Source: an uncultured Eubacteriales bacterium (GTDB lineage: Bacteria; Bacillota; Clostridia; Oscillospirales; UBA644). Taken from it: 61,024 nt of DNA. The first letter of the stretch is position 1. Each line of letters starts with the position of its first letter. The notes below the pieces were generated by a model. It was not told the DNA's origin. It did no database searches and saw nothing but the letters and a program-made list of their open reading frames with translations. Positions 26,463-36,416 of the stretch are shown here, one piece after another. The position numbers were made by a program, and so were the translations under genes. The stretch lies in the NCBI GenBank assembly GCA_934501435.1, contig CAKSTW010000009.1, forward strand, positions 1 through 61,024, in the 5' to 3' direction.

Positions 26463-26894
26463 ATGACAAAACGTTTGCCGAAAAAACTGTCGGCGTTTGT
26501 TAAAAAACATTCGACGGTCTTAAAATTCGCGCTGTCGTCCTTTACCTGCTATGCCGTCGAGTATGCTCTTTACAGTGTTTTCGTCACCGTGCCCGTGCTG
26601 TGGGGCGGCAGAGTTCACGTCAAACTTTCGAACGTCGGCTCCCGCATTATCGGCTCTGCTATGAATTTTTCCATAAACAGAAAATTTGTTTTCGGAGACG
26701 ACGGCGGGAGAATGTCAAAACTCATAGAGTATTTTTCTCTTGTCGCCGCAGTTCTTGCGGGAGGGACCTTTATCCTCGGTCTTCTGGTTGAAAAATGCCA
26801 TTTTAACCGCTATTTCACGAAGATCGCCGTCGATACCGCATTCTTTGTCGTAAACTGGCTCGTGCAGCGTTTTGTTATCTTCAGGGAAGATTAA
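26463..26894 (+). CDS. GtrA-family membrane protein
   Basis: A 143-residue protein with four predicted membrane helices and the GtrA fingerprints SRIIGSAMNFSINRKFVF and WLVQRFVIF. GtrA-like proteins are thought to help move lipid-linked sugars across the membrane during polysaccharide modification. No glycosyltransferase partner is in the window. It ends the 23467-26894 run. Confidence 0.9.
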   Translation: MTKRLPKKLSAFVKKHSTVLKFALSSFTCYAVEYALYSVFVTVPVLWGGRVHVKLSNVGSRIIGSAMNFSINRKFVFGDDGGRMSKLIEYFSLVAAVLAGGTFILGLLVEKCHFNRYFTKIAVDTAFFVVNWLVQRFVIFRED

Positions 26895-26909
26895 AATCGA
26901 ATTTTTTAT

Positions 26910-26948
26910 GAACTTTCGACGGTTTTGCCCGTCGGGAGTTCTTTTTTT
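26910..26948 (+). terminator. Terminator after gtrA-like gene
   Basis: A 13-bp stem with two mismatches (26910-26922 with 26928-26941), followed by eight T. From here to 27079 I see nothing else. Confidence 0.8.
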
Positions 26949-27079
26949 TATGTTTCCGTTTACGGTTTTCGGGACTCACGGATTCTTTTGTACTTCCCAC
27001 GCACCCTGAGAAAGCGTCGGCGGCAATGCGGCGGCTGCGAATTTTTGCGGAAAATATCAAAAAAAATCAGCCGTAACCC

Positions 27080-27108
27080 TTGACAAAAGAAAATATTAGG
27101 AGTAAAAT
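27080..27108 (+). promoter_or_regulatory. Promoter of the large surface-protein gene
   Basis: TTGACA, a 17-bp spacer, TAAAAT, 69 bp before the start codon. GGAGG is at about 27165. Confidence 0.8.
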
Positions 27109-27177
27109 ATCAGAGGAAGTATTGTATATATTATTATATAGCCTGAAACAGACTATTTACTTATTGGAGGCATTACG

Positions 27178-30100
27178 ATGAAAAGCAAAACATCAACAAG
27201 AATCGTTTCAGTCGTTTTGCTTGTCGCTATGATTTTCAGCTGCATGAATCTTCCCATTGCGGCTGTCTCATTTAACGGCGAAAGCGACTACGAAACGAAA
27301 ACAGGCATTCTCGTTGCGGAGAACTACGGTTCCCTCAATGCGTACGAGAAAGCAATTCTTTCTTCGAAAGCCCTTTCCGGAGACTCCTATTCCGGAAAAA
27401 TACCCGTGAACGAAAGTCTTGTGACCATTGATTCCGAAAACAAAACGGTGACAGCCGCAGAAGTTTCCGGCAGCGACGGAGTATCGCGCTGGATCCCCGT
27501 TTCGTGCGAAGTCTTTTATAAAGACGCCGACGGAAACGACAAATCCGCGGGCACGTTCGAATTCGAGAACGGCAAAGCGACCTTTACCTGCCCGTCCGAA
27601 AGTTATCATATCGACGTTAAGTACGGGCTTTATGTAAACGCCGAAGAGACCCTGCAGAAACGACTTCTCAACGCTCCCGCATATCTTGTAGGCGCAACGA
27701 TAAACCTCAACTACATATACGGTCAGAGAGGTTCGATCAACATCGTAGGCGACAATATCGACGCGCTTTACAAACTTACGACCGGCGAACTGCAGAAAAT
27801 TTATCCGAACGGAATGACCGCTACCGTATACCTTGAAGAAGGTGCGGCGCGCGACGCTATTATCTCTCTTAAAAACGAGACCGTTGCAAACGGCGGAAAA
27901 CTCAAACTTTACAATCTTATTCTCAACTACAACTCTTCCGCAAACAAAGTCCTCTGGCTTGCAAACAATGCGGCGGAGGTCAAAGCGGAATTCGAATCTC
28001 TCTACGAAAGATTCGACGCGATCTCTTCTTCCGATTCGTCAGTCAGAAAACTCGCGTCCGACGCGGAGAGATTCGGCTTTGCGGGCGAAGCGGAAAAAAT
28101 GAACGAGGCTCTTGATTATCTTGCCGACGTCGTTTCCGAACTTGCGAACATCAACGCCAAATACTGGGCGGTTGAAGACCTCGTTGACAAGACCGCGTCT
28201 TCCGATGAATTCGCGGCGCTCAATTCGGCAATCGCTTCCGCAATTCAGAGGAGATACACCTCAAGAGTTTCCGAACACGGCAGCGAGACCGTTAAAAATC
28301 CTCTTCTTGCAGGTTATTATACCGTCACAAAGGGCGTTGCCCAGAACAGAGTCGAAGTGACCGTAAAAGCAAAAGTCGTCGATAAGAATTCGGCAGATTC
28401 CGAAGTTCTTACGACGCTTGGCGAAACAAAGACGGGAAGTTTCGTTCTTTCAACGGGCGCGACCGAAGCGGAGATACTTGAAGCAATAGAAAATTCCGGT
28501 ATCAAAGCCGACGCGAAAGCCGCATGGGACAGCGAATACGGTATTGACGAAACAAACTACGACGTCGTCGTCGAGGGCGTTCCGTCTGCTCTTTCCGAAA
28601 ATGTTTCCGTTACCGTCACTTACGTTCCGAAAACTTACAGCGTTACGTATAACTACGAAACAACTTCGACCGATACCGTTCCTTACGGATATCGCATAAC
28701 CCTTGCAAAACATTCCGACAGCGCGAAGTCTTACGACTACACCGTGAACGGCGCGCTCTGCCGCGAAGGTTCCGTTTATAAGGTAACGGGAGACACCGTT
28801 CTTTCGAGAAAAGAAGGGAAAGCCGTTTCCGAATATAACGTTACCGCAGTCATCGCGGGCAGCGAATATCCCGGTTCTCTTCTTACCGCAGAGGAAAAAG
28901 CGGTCATCACTTCGAGAGGTCTTACCGATTCTTCCGTCTGGTACAGACTTCCCGATCAGGACGCGAACCTCGTTGTCGTTTCTTCCGCGGGCGAAAATAA
29001 ATATAACGTCACTGCCGCCGACTGCTTCTCCGGACTTCTTTCCGGGTCCGCGTGGAAAGCCGTAAAAGGCTATGTCGTTGACGGCGACGGAAAAGAAGTT
29101 TCTTCCTTTGATATAACAAACGGAAGCGCGCAGTTCGATTATGACGGTGATTTCGACCATGTAAGAGTTGAATATTCTCTCACCGTTCCCGAGATCGGTG
29201 CCTCCGATATCGCAAAATACATAAATCTTCCGAATTCTCTCGTTGCGGAAGCCGCGGCGCAGAGAAAGGCGCTTGCCGACATGATGACCGATGACCTTGT
29301 CAAGGGACTGTCGGAAGTCTACGGAAGCCGTCTCGATATGATCGAGGCTCTTTCGAAAGACTATTCCGCAGAAGCGCGCGCCGCAGTCGAAAAACTGATA
29401 GAGGAGTGCGTTGACACTTCCACCCCGAACGAATCCCTTTATCTTTACGAATATATCCTTAATTATCAGGCTCAGGGACTTGCCTTCTACTATGCCGACG
29501 GCAACGCCGCAAAGATGGCATATCAGATAGAGACTCTCAGAGACAGTCTCAATATTCTTTGGGCGGATCCCGAGTTCCAGAAAGACCTTGAAGATCCCGA
29601 TATAAGCAAGTACAGAGGAAGACTTGAAATCGTAAAAGACGACCTTCAGGACGTTGAACTTGTCGGCGTAAACGAAAACATTGACGGTTCTTCCGAATAT
29701 CTTGCAAATCTCGTTGCGGCAATTGACGCTGCGGCGGGAAAGACCTCCGCTCATGCAGTTACGGGAGACATTAAACTCCTTGCTTCCGTTACCGCGGCGG
29801 CTCCCGATACTTCTTCGGTCTCCGTTACGGTAAACGTCGTCGATAAAAACGGCAATAAAGTTTATTCAGCAAAAGGCAGCCGCAGCTTTGCAGCCGACGG
29901 AGCAATAGGCGAAGACGGAGCTGCGAAACTCGAAGCGCTTATAGCCTCTCTTAAATCGGGCTATGCCATAGACGAAACGCACTATGCGCTTACCGTTGAA
30001 GGAACTCTCCCCGGAGCAGACGACACGGTTTCCGAAAATATGTCGGTCGTTTATACTTGGGCGCCTGTCCGCTACACCGTTAAAATCGACGGCGAGGCAG

Positions 30101-33100
30101 ACCAGTATATCTACCCCGACGGAAGCCAGATGAAGATAAATCTTCCGCTCTGCCAGACCCCCAATCACAAATACGTATATATAATAGGAAGCGAACGTAT
30201 AACTTCGACCTCCTATGTTATCGCCGACGTCGCCGCCCTTGACGCTCTCTTCGGAGAAGTCGGAGGCACCCTCACGATAACACGCGAAGATATCGACCTC
30301 AACAGAGACGGTATTATCGATTTCGTAAATAAACTCAATAAGGCTATCGCCGACAACGGTCTTACCTATACAAAAGACGGCATACAGTGCCTTATGGCTT
30401 CCTTTATTCCTCTTGAAGACGAAAACGGAAACATCACCGTCGTTTTCAGAGTTTCTCCGAAAAACGTTGCCGGTGTTTCCTATAAAGCAATCGTTTCCGA
30501 CATCGCAAACATCTTTATCGACACATATTTCGACTATATCGGAATTGACGGCGAAGTTTTCTGGGATAAGAAAGTCCATCTCCAGTCGGCTATCGACGCA
30601 GTTCTCAACAGCGGCGTTTCTCTCGATACCGTAACCGAAGTCATCGACGAAAACGGCAATATCAGAGAGATCACCGACGAGATCCCGTCGCTCGGAAGCC
30701 TCACCGCGATAGGCAACGTAAATAACGGAGCTCTCGAAGTTTCGGGCAAATATATAAACGACGTCAATATCCTCGGCGGAAAACTTGCGGAAACCTCGCT
30801 TCAGTTCGGTTCGTCCGCCGCTGACGCCGTAAACGTTCCGTTCTATATCACTCTCGAAGATTTCGATTTGAGCGCTTCGTCTCTTAAATCCGCAAGAAAA
30901 GCAGTCACCGACGTAAGAAGATATGTAAATATCGAGGGCGCCGACGGCGAACTCAAACTTACCGTCACTTCTCCCGAATCGGTTTACCCCTACTTCATGG
31001 CGGCTCTTCTCGTATCCGGCAAAGCCGACATCGAAAATATCGGAAATATCGATATGAGAGACGTTCTCAAATACGGCTTTAACCTTGCAAGACCCGTAAT
31101 CTCCGACAGAAACCTTTCTGTCGAAACTATCGAAAGAACCCTTCTCAAAGCGGAAAAAACTGTTGACCTTTCTTCCTTTAAGAAACTCTTCAGCCTTGCG
31201 CGCAAAGGTCTTTCGAACCTTATGAATAACGTTTCCGAAGACGGTTTCTCTTCCGGAGGAACTTATAACGGAACGATAACTTACGATATAAGACAGCTTC
31301 TTGCCGATAAACTCGGACTTTCCGATACCGTCCTCAAACTTATCGCAGAAGCAAATCCCGAAACCGCGGGCGCGGAAGCAGCGGGCGTCAAAGCAAACGT
31401 AGAGTTCACCCTCACAAACGTCAACACCACTTATGAGGCGGTCATCGTTGACGCAAGAGCAGAGGGCATAAAGAACAAATACAGATTTGTAAAAGATCTC
31501 GATACCGTTCTTCCGACGCTTCACAAAGACGCCACCGTCGTTCTTCTTTCCGACGTGACGCTTGACAGAACGGCAACCTTTAACAATGCCGCGATAATCG
31601 ACCTTAACGGATTTACCCTCAAAGGAAATCTCGTTTCGAACTGCACCGGAAATTACGGTGTTTCGATCATCGACACAAGAATTGATACCTACGGCTGCGG
31701 AACCGTTGACGGAACGCTTTCCGGCAAGTTCACCGTGACCGGCGGTAAATTCACCTCCGATGTTTCGGCAATGCTCAAAAAAGGCTACGTTCAGGACGAA
31801 AACGGATATGTGACCAACGGTCTTTACACTCTTACCGAAGACATCTACGGCAACATCACCGTAAACATTTCGGGCGACGTTATCGACGACGCGAAGATCC
31901 CCGATCTCAAGGCATTCGCCGCCGACCTCGGAGCGGACCTTCTCGCAAAATTCTATAACAGCGCCGAAATTTCCGTTGACGGAAATAAGGTTTACAGCGT
32001 TAATATAAACGACCTTGTAGGCTACGTTCAGAGACCCTATAAAGAATCCGCAAAAACTCTTGCAAGCGACCTTGTCGCATGTGTCGACGAAGCGGGTCTT
32101 ACCTCGCTTATAAATAAGGCGCTTGCCGACGTCACCGACTTCGGAAAAGTCGCCTCTGCCGTTGAAAACGGTGAGGATATCCTTTCCTATAATATAAGCA
32201 CCAAATTCTGGGACGTTGCCGCAAGACTCGAAGGCTCGGCAGACGATAACTACCTTACCGCCGACGTCAAACCCTCCGAAAACGGCAAAAACTTCAAAGT
32301 TTCCGTTAAACTTGCAGACACCGCTACCGCCGAACAGAGAAAGGCGATCGCCGATATCTTCAAGGAACTCGACAAGACCGTTACCATAAACGACATCGGT
32401 GTGAATATTGCCGATATCGCCCTTAACGGCACGAAACTTGCAGTAAATTATGACGGCAGGGCAGACGTAAAAGTCGACCTCTCCGTAAATAAAGACTATG
32501 CGGCTCTTATCGCCGTAATGGTAGCATACAACACGACCGGTTCTCTTAAAGACGAACTTGTCGCGGCAGTAAACACCTACCTTGACAACAGAACGACAGG
32601 AGAACTAAAAACGGCTCTTGAAAAAGTGACCGTCGCCCAGTTCGTTTCCGCCGTCAAGTCGGTAAGACGCGCAACAGTTGAAGATATGCTCGCGTCTCTC
32701 GGAATTGAGGCCGAAAGCATTGCGTCTCTCGAAAATATCTACGACAGAGTTCTGAATGTCGCCGCGGCGGCTCTCAACCGTCTCGATATAACAGGTTCTT
32801 CGAGCAGACTTTCCGCTTTCGCAACCGAAGAATTCGGAACCTACGAATATGAAAAGAGCATAAGAAGTATTGATCTTAAAGGAACGCTCAAACTCTTTGA
32901 CGAAGATCAGGCTATCGTCGTGATTTCCGCTTCCGGCGCAGAAAAGAAATATGTCGGAACAGATCTTGCGAAAGCCCTCAAAGAGGCGACCGACGGTTCT
33001 ACGGTCTATGTAAATATCCCGGCGGTCCTCGGCGAAAACGTAACTCTTAATGCTTCCGTTGAAATAGTTTCCGCGTCCAATATTGATTTCAGCGGCAACA

Positions 33101-33744
33101 AAATAACCCTTAAAACCGGCAAGACCCTTGTTTCCGATTTCCCGATAGCGGCAAACGTCGCTGCGGAAAGAGGATATAAGATAAACGAGACGGTCTCCGG
33201 CGGCAAATATACCTACAAAGCGGAAGCGCTTGTTCCCACTATCGCTATCCCCGCAGTAAACGTTCAGCCCTCAGGCAATATCAGAGGCGCAAGAGTGGAA
33301 GCTGCAAACAGATATATATATCTTGACACCAATCCGAACGGTCTTTCGGCGGCAAACTTCAAATCGCTCGTAACCTTCGCAACGACAAACGCCGATACCG
33401 TAACTTACGAGATAAAGAATAACGGTTCGACCCTCGGAACGGGCGACCTTGTTCCGACAGGCGCAAAGGTGACCGTGACGGCGTCCAACGCCTCCGGCGG
33501 TTCGGCGACCGTGACTTACACCGTGATAATCCTCGGCGATACAAACTGCAACGGACGTATCGAATCGGGCGACGTGACAAGAATCTGGTTGCATTATGCT
33601 GGCATAAAAACAATGACGGGCGACGCTCTCCTTGCCGCGGATACAAACCGTAACGGCAGAGTCGAATCCGGAGATGCCGTTAATATTTCAGCGAAGTATG
33701 CTTATACCTGGGATGATAAGTCTTATAAATCTTCACTCAGATAA
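27178..33744 (+). CDS. Giant secreted protein with C-terminal dockerin-like domain
   Basis: A 2188-residue exported protein. A signal peptide (1-30, ending near PIAAVS) is followed by two related segments of about 500 residues each (near 20-540 and 540-1000). Both open with an AYEKAI or AEEKAV stretch, contain a FxxxNGxAxFxxxxxxxHxxVxY block, and end in VxVExxPxxxxENxSVxYxxxP strands. Several further beta-rich domains follow; near 1450-1560 there is a GGKFTSDVSA repeat also seen in the protein at 47071. Residues 2118-2188 form a dockerin: two calcium loops DTNCNGRIESGD and DTNRNGRVESGD. No catalytic domain is recognisable. The gene directly downstream encodes a membrane-anchored cohesin-like protein that could hold it at the surface. 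Confidence 0.9.
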   Translation: MKSKTSTRIVSVVLLVAMIFSCMNLPIAAVSFNGESDYETKTGILVAENYGSLNAYEKAILSSKALSGDSYSGKIPVNESLVTIDSENKTVTAAEVSGSDGVSRWIPVSCEVFYKDADGNDKSAGTFEFENGKATFTCPSESYHIDVKYGLYVNAEETLQKRLLNAPAYLVGATINLNYIYGQRGSINIVGDNIDALYKLTTGELQKIYPNGMTATVYLEEGAARDAIISLKNETVANGGKLKLYNLILNYNSSANKVLWLANNAAEVKAEFESLYERFDAISSSDSSVRKLASDAERFGFAGEAEKMNEALDYLADVVSELANINAKYWAVEDLVDKTASSDEFAALNSAIASAIQRRYTSRVSEHGSETVKNPLLAGYYTVTKGVAQNRVEVTVKAKVVDKNSADSEVLTTLGETKTGSFVLSTGATEAEILEAIENSGIKADAKAAWDSEYGIDETNYDVVVEGVPSALSENVSVTVTYVPKTYSVTYNYETTSTDTVPYGYRITLAKHSDSAKSYDYTVNGALCREGSVYKVTGDTVLSRKEGKAVSEYNVTAVIAGSEYPGSLLTAEEKAVITSRGLTDSSVWYRLPDQDANLVVVSSAGENKYNVTAADCFSGLLSGSAWKAVKGYVVDGDGKEVSSFDITNGSAQFDYDGDFDHVRVEYSLTVPEIGASDIAKYINLPNSLVAEAAAQRKALADMMTDDLVKGLSEVYGSRLDMIEALSKDYSAEARAAVEKLIEECVDTSTPNESLYLYEYILNYQAQGLAFYYADGNAAKMAYQIETLRDSLNILWADPEFQKDLEDPDISKYRGRLEIVKDDLQDVELVGVNENIDGSSEYLANLVAAIDAAAGKTSAHAVTGDIKLLASVTAAAPDTSSVSVTVNVVDKNGNKVYSAKGSRSFAADGAIGEDGAAKLEALIASLKSGYAIDETHYALTVEGTLPGADDTVSENMSVVYTWAPVRYTVKIDGEADQYIYPDGSQMKINLPLCQTPNHKYVYIIGSERITSTSYVIADVAALDALFGEVGGTLTITREDIDLNRDGIIDFVNKLNKAIADNGLTYTKDGIQCLMASFIPLEDENGNITVVFRVSPKNVAGVSYKAIVSDIANIFIDTYFDYIGIDGEVFWDKKVHLQSAIDAVLNSGVSLDTVTEVIDENGNIREITDEIPSLGSLTAIGNVNNGALEVSGKYINDVNILGGKLAETSLQFGSSAADAVNVPFYITLEDFDLSASSLKSARKAVTDVRRYVNIEGADGELKLTVTSPESVYPYFMAALLVSGKADIENIGNIDMRDVLKYGFNLARPVISDRNLSVETIERTLLKAEKTVDLSSFKKLFSLARKGLSNLMNNVSEDGFSSGGTYNGTITYDIRQLLADKLGLSDTVLKLIAEANPETAGAEAAGVKANVEFTLTNVNTTYEAVIVDARAEGIKNKYRFVKDLDTVLPTLHKDATVVLLSDVTLDRTATFNNAAIIDLNGFTLKGNLVSNCTGNYGVSIIDTRIDTYGCGTVDGTLSGKFTVTGGKFTSDVSAMLKKGYVQDENGYVTNGLYTLTEDIYGNITVNISGDVIDDAKIPDLKAFAADLGADLLAKFYNSAEISVDGNKVYSVNINDLVGYVQRPYKESAKTLASDLVACVDEAGLTSLINKALADVTDFGKVASAVENGEDILSYNISTKFWDVAARLEGSADDNYLTADVKPSENGKNFKVSVKLADTATAEQRKAIADIFKELDKTVTINDIGVNIADIALNGTKLAVNYDGRADVKVDLSVNKDYAALIAVMVAYNTTGSLKDELVAAVNTYLDNRTTGELKTALEKVTVAQFVSAVKSVRRATVEDMLASLGIEAESIASLENIYDRVLNVAAAALNRLDITGSSSRLSAFATEEFGTYEYEKSIRSIDLKGTLKLFDEDQAIVVISASGAEKKYVGTDLAKALKEATDGSTVYVNIPAVLGENVTLNASVEIVSASNIDFSGNKITLKTGKTLVSDFPIAANVAAERGYKINETVSGGKYTYKAEALVPTIAIPAVNVQPSGNIRGARVEAANRYIYLDTNPNGLSAANFKSLVTFATTNADTVTYEIKNNGSTLGTGDLVPTGAKVTVTASNASGGSATVTYTVIILGDTNCNGRIESGDVTRIWLHYAGIKTMTGDALLAADTNRNGRVESGDAVNISAKYAYTWDDKSYKSSLR

Positions 33745-33761
33745 CGATAGGAGGAACTAAC

Positions 33762-34856
33762 ATGAAAAAAACCGCGAAAATACTGACATTTCTGCTGATT
33801 ATTTCAATTCTCGCAAGTCTCTTTGCCTTCAATACCGCCGCGGCGGTATCGGGCAAAGCGGGTCAGACCGTTAAAGTAACTTTCAGTTTCCCCAACGCTT
33901 ACGGAGCAAACGGAAACATTTCTTATTCTAACAAAGGAATTCTTTCCGATATATCTGTTTCTAGCAATATTAAAGGCGTTTGTCGAGAAAACAAGTTCAT
34001 ACTTTCTGACATAGAAAAGACAACGGTTACTTTAACTATCACCGCAAAAATAAGCTCTTCCGCAAAAGCGGGAGACAGTTGCACCATTTCTATTGCAGAT
34101 GCTGAATATGTTTCTGATTTAGACGGACATTTGGTTTCATCTCCGAAGTCCGACGTTATAACCGTCGCCGCAACTCAGAGCGGCGGAAACCAGGGCGGAA
34201 ATCAGGGCGGAAATAACAACAAGCCCTCTTCCAAAATCGACTATACCGAACTCAACCGTCAGATAAAAATCGCGTCTTCCCTTGAAAAGACAGGTTACAC
34301 CGACGCAAGCTGGAAGAACATGACCGACGCTCTTGCCGCAGCCCGCAAACTCACTTCGAGCAGCAGCCAGTCCGCGGTCGATGCAGGTGCAAAACGCCTT
34401 GCCGACGCGATAGCAGCCCTCGAAAAAGTTGACTATACCAAACTCCGCGAGGCTCTCGATCAGGTTCAGTCCTTTATCGACGGAAGCGACTTTGCAAGCA
34501 CATGGGCAGCGCTCATGGGCGCCGTTGACAACGGAAATTCGATGCTCAAGAGCGGAAATCAGGCTGATATAGACTCTGCGGCAGAGGCTCTTATCACCTG
34601 CCTTGACGCCATGAAAGCGAAACTCAACGAAATGACAAAAACCGTTGAGGTTCCCGTTGAAAAACCCATTGAAGTAGAACCGTCGGGTCCCTACTGCAAC
34701 ATTACATGGCACCTCGTTCTCATAATCCTCTTCTTCGTATCTCTCGCGGTAAATATCGTATTTGTCGTTCTTACCGTTCTCTGGTTCATGAAGAAGAAAA
34801 AGAACACCAAAGACACAACTCCTCTCGTTGACTACAAAATAGGCGACGACGACTAA
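33762..34856 (+). CDS. Membrane-anchored cohesin-like protein
   Basis: A 364-residue protein: signal peptide (1-28), a beta-rich domain (30-135) with the look of a cohesin (GKAGQTVKVTFSF at the start, AKAGDSCTISIADAEYVS near the end), a Gly/Gln/Asn linker (139-157), two FIVAR-like helical repeats (160-290), a transmembrane helix (316-343) and a basic stop-transfer KKKK with a short tail. Together with the dockerin protein 17 bp upstream it looks like a display pair. The stretch 33925-34135, coding residues about 55-125, has more AT-rich codons than the rest of the gene. Cohesin assignment is by resemblance and context; an unrelated Ig-like fold is possible. Confidence 0.75.
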   Translation: MKKTAKILTFLLIISILASLFAFNTAAAVSGKAGQTVKVTFSFPNAYGANGNISYSNKGILSDISVSSNIKGVCRENKFILSDIEKTTVTLTITAKISSSAKAGDSCTISIADAEYVSDLDGHLVSSPKSDVITVAATQSGGNQGGNQGGNNNKPSSKIDYTELNRQIKIASSLEKTGYTDASWKNMTDALAAARKLTSSSSQSAVDAGAKRLADAIAALEKVDYTKLREALDQVQSFIDGSDFASTWAALMGAVDNGNSMLKSGNQADIDSAAEALITCLDAMKAKLNEMTKTVEVPVEKPIEVEPSGPYCNITWHLVLIILFFVSLAVNIVFVVLTVLWFMKKKKNTKDTTPLVDYKIGDDD

Positions 34857-34868
34857 TTCAGAATATGT

Positions 34869-34896
34869 GTATGCCCGGGCGGCGGTTCGGGCATAC
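34869..34896 (+). terminator. Hairpin between the cohesin-like and HD-GYP-like genes
   Basis: A 9-bp perfect stem GTATGCCCG/CGGGCATAC without a T-run. It may be a weak terminator or an mRNA-stability element. Confidence 0.45.
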
Positions 34897-34923
34897 CGAT
34901 ACTCATAAAAAGGGGAAGAACCC

Positions 34924-36396
34924 GTGGAAAATAATACTTGGAAGCGAAAAGAATACGAAACTTGGGAAGAAGCGTTTATGGGACTTTGCCCTGCCGTAAG
35001 ACAGCAGTCGGTAAGAGTCGCCGCATATACGCAGGTTCTTTATAACGAGGCGTGCGAAAAGCATTTTGCGCAGTCTCCCGAATATAAGGAATATCCCGAC
35101 AGAATTAAGGGTAAATATTCGGAACTTGCCTATAAATGCGGAATGTACCACCAGATAGGCAAGGCGCTCGTTCCCGAAGAATATCAGATATGGCAGAAAG
35201 ACTTTACCGACGAGGAAAAAGCGGTCTACCGCAAATATACCTCCGACGGGAGAGTTCTTGCAGCCTCTCTTCAGGAAAAAACACAGCGCGCCAAAGGCAA
35301 ACGCACCGGCAATTTCGAAGAGATACCGACTTCCAACGTTCCGTGGCTTATGATTCGCGAAGCGTGCGGACAGCACGAAGAAAAATTCGACGGGACAGGC
35401 TATCCTTCAGGTCTTAAAGGTTCGGAAATAAGCCCGATCGCCCAGATCGTCGGCCTTGCCAGAATGCTCGACAGACTTTCCGCCGAAACAAAGTCGGAAA
35501 ACCCGTTTGCCGAAGCGTTCGACGCGATCTGCGCCGAAGAAAACAAGGCTTTCTCTCCCGAACTCATTGAAATTTTCATGACGGCAAAGGCAAAATGCCG
35601 CGGCGTCTACACGAAATTCATTCACTACACGATGACTTTGCCGAAGACCGTTCCTCTGGTCGATAAGCATAAAAAACGCCCGATGGGTCTTTCTTACCGC
35701 CCGATAGTCTCGGCGGAGAATGTCCCCGTCGCGTTCGAGGCGGAAAGCTGGTTCGGCGGAATTGCCGGCAGAGAAGGCGAAAGGGAGACCGCCGCCGATA
35801 TAGAACCTCTGCTCAAAAGAACCGACCTTGTCGCTGATATGTCGTTCTACTTCTTATATGAAGCGACCGACCTTCTGCTCCGCGAACAGAACTGCAAACT
35901 CGAAAACGACGGCGTTCTCTTAAATATGCTGCCGGGGTTCTACTCTCCGCAAAGCCACCTTCAACGCTTTACAAAACTTTTCGAAGATCAGCCGATAAAC
36001 AAAGAAAAACTTATCCTGACTCTTCCGCAGTCCACCGTCCTTTCGGCAAACAAAGCGACCCTTGAAGTTATTTCAAGATACATAAAGAACGGAATAAACC
36101 TTTTGCTCGACGGCTGGGATTACCGCAGTTTTCCCGTCGATAAAGTCAAGGAACTCGGCATAAAAGCCGTAAGACCCGACCCGTCGCTTTACCTTTCCGC
36201 CGATTTCGCAGGAGTGCTTTCCTCTCTTCCCGATCTCGGGATAACGGTCTACGCCGCGGGAACCGAAACTTCCGACGCGTTCCGCTGGCTTGCCGCCTGC
36301 AAGGTCTCTCATATCGCGGGACCTATCTGCGGACACGAAATGACCGAGGACGATATAATCCGCGAACTTCTCTTAAAAGACCGCGAAAACGCCTGA
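34924..36396 (+). CDS. Degenerate HD-GYP domain fused to degenerate EAL-like domain
   Basis: A 490-residue cytoplasmic protein starting with GTG (AGGGGAAG upstream). Residues 20-190 follow the HD-GYP phosphodiesterase pattern, but the HD pair reads His76-Gln77 in YHQIGKALVPEEY and the earlier and later metal His positions are replaced; the distal HEEKFDGTGYPSGL (151-164) is kept. Residues 300-485 resemble an EAL domain (LLLDGWDYRSFP near the usual DDFG site, then IKAVRPDPSLYL) without the EAL glutamate motif. Both halves thus look catalytically dead and may sense cyclic-di-GMP. Its position between the surface genes suggests control of the surface locus. Function is inference. Confidence 0.75.
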   Translation: MENNTWKRKEYETWEEAFMGLCPAVRQQSVRVAAYTQVLYNEACEKHFAQSPEYKEYPDRIKGKYSELAYKCGMYHQIGKALVPEEYQIWQKDFTDEEKAVYRKYTSDGRVLAASLQEKTQRAKGKRTGNFEEIPTSNVPWLMIREACGQHEEKFDGTGYPSGLKGSEISPIAQIVGLARMLDRLSAETKSENPFAEAFDAICAEENKAFSPELIEIFMTAKAKCRGVYTKFIHYTMTLPKTVPLVDKHKKRPMGLSYRPIVSAENVPVAFEAESWFGGIAGREGERETAADIEPLLKRTDLVADMSFYFLYEATDLLLREQNCKLENDGVLLNMLPGFYSPQSHLQRFTKLFEDQPINKEKLILTLPQSTVLSANKATLEVISRYIKNGINLLLDGWDYRSFPVDKVKELGIKAVRPDPSLYLSADFAGVLSSLPDLGITVYAAGTETSDAFRWLAACKVSHIAGPICGHEMTEDDIIRELLLKDRENA

Positions 36397-36416
36397 CTTA
36401 AAAAGGAGAAAAACAA

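Noticed and set aside
26942..27177. Cyclic-di-GMP riboswitch before the dockerin gene
   Set aside because: I looked for the conserved GEMM core because of the HD-GYP-like gene and did not find it.
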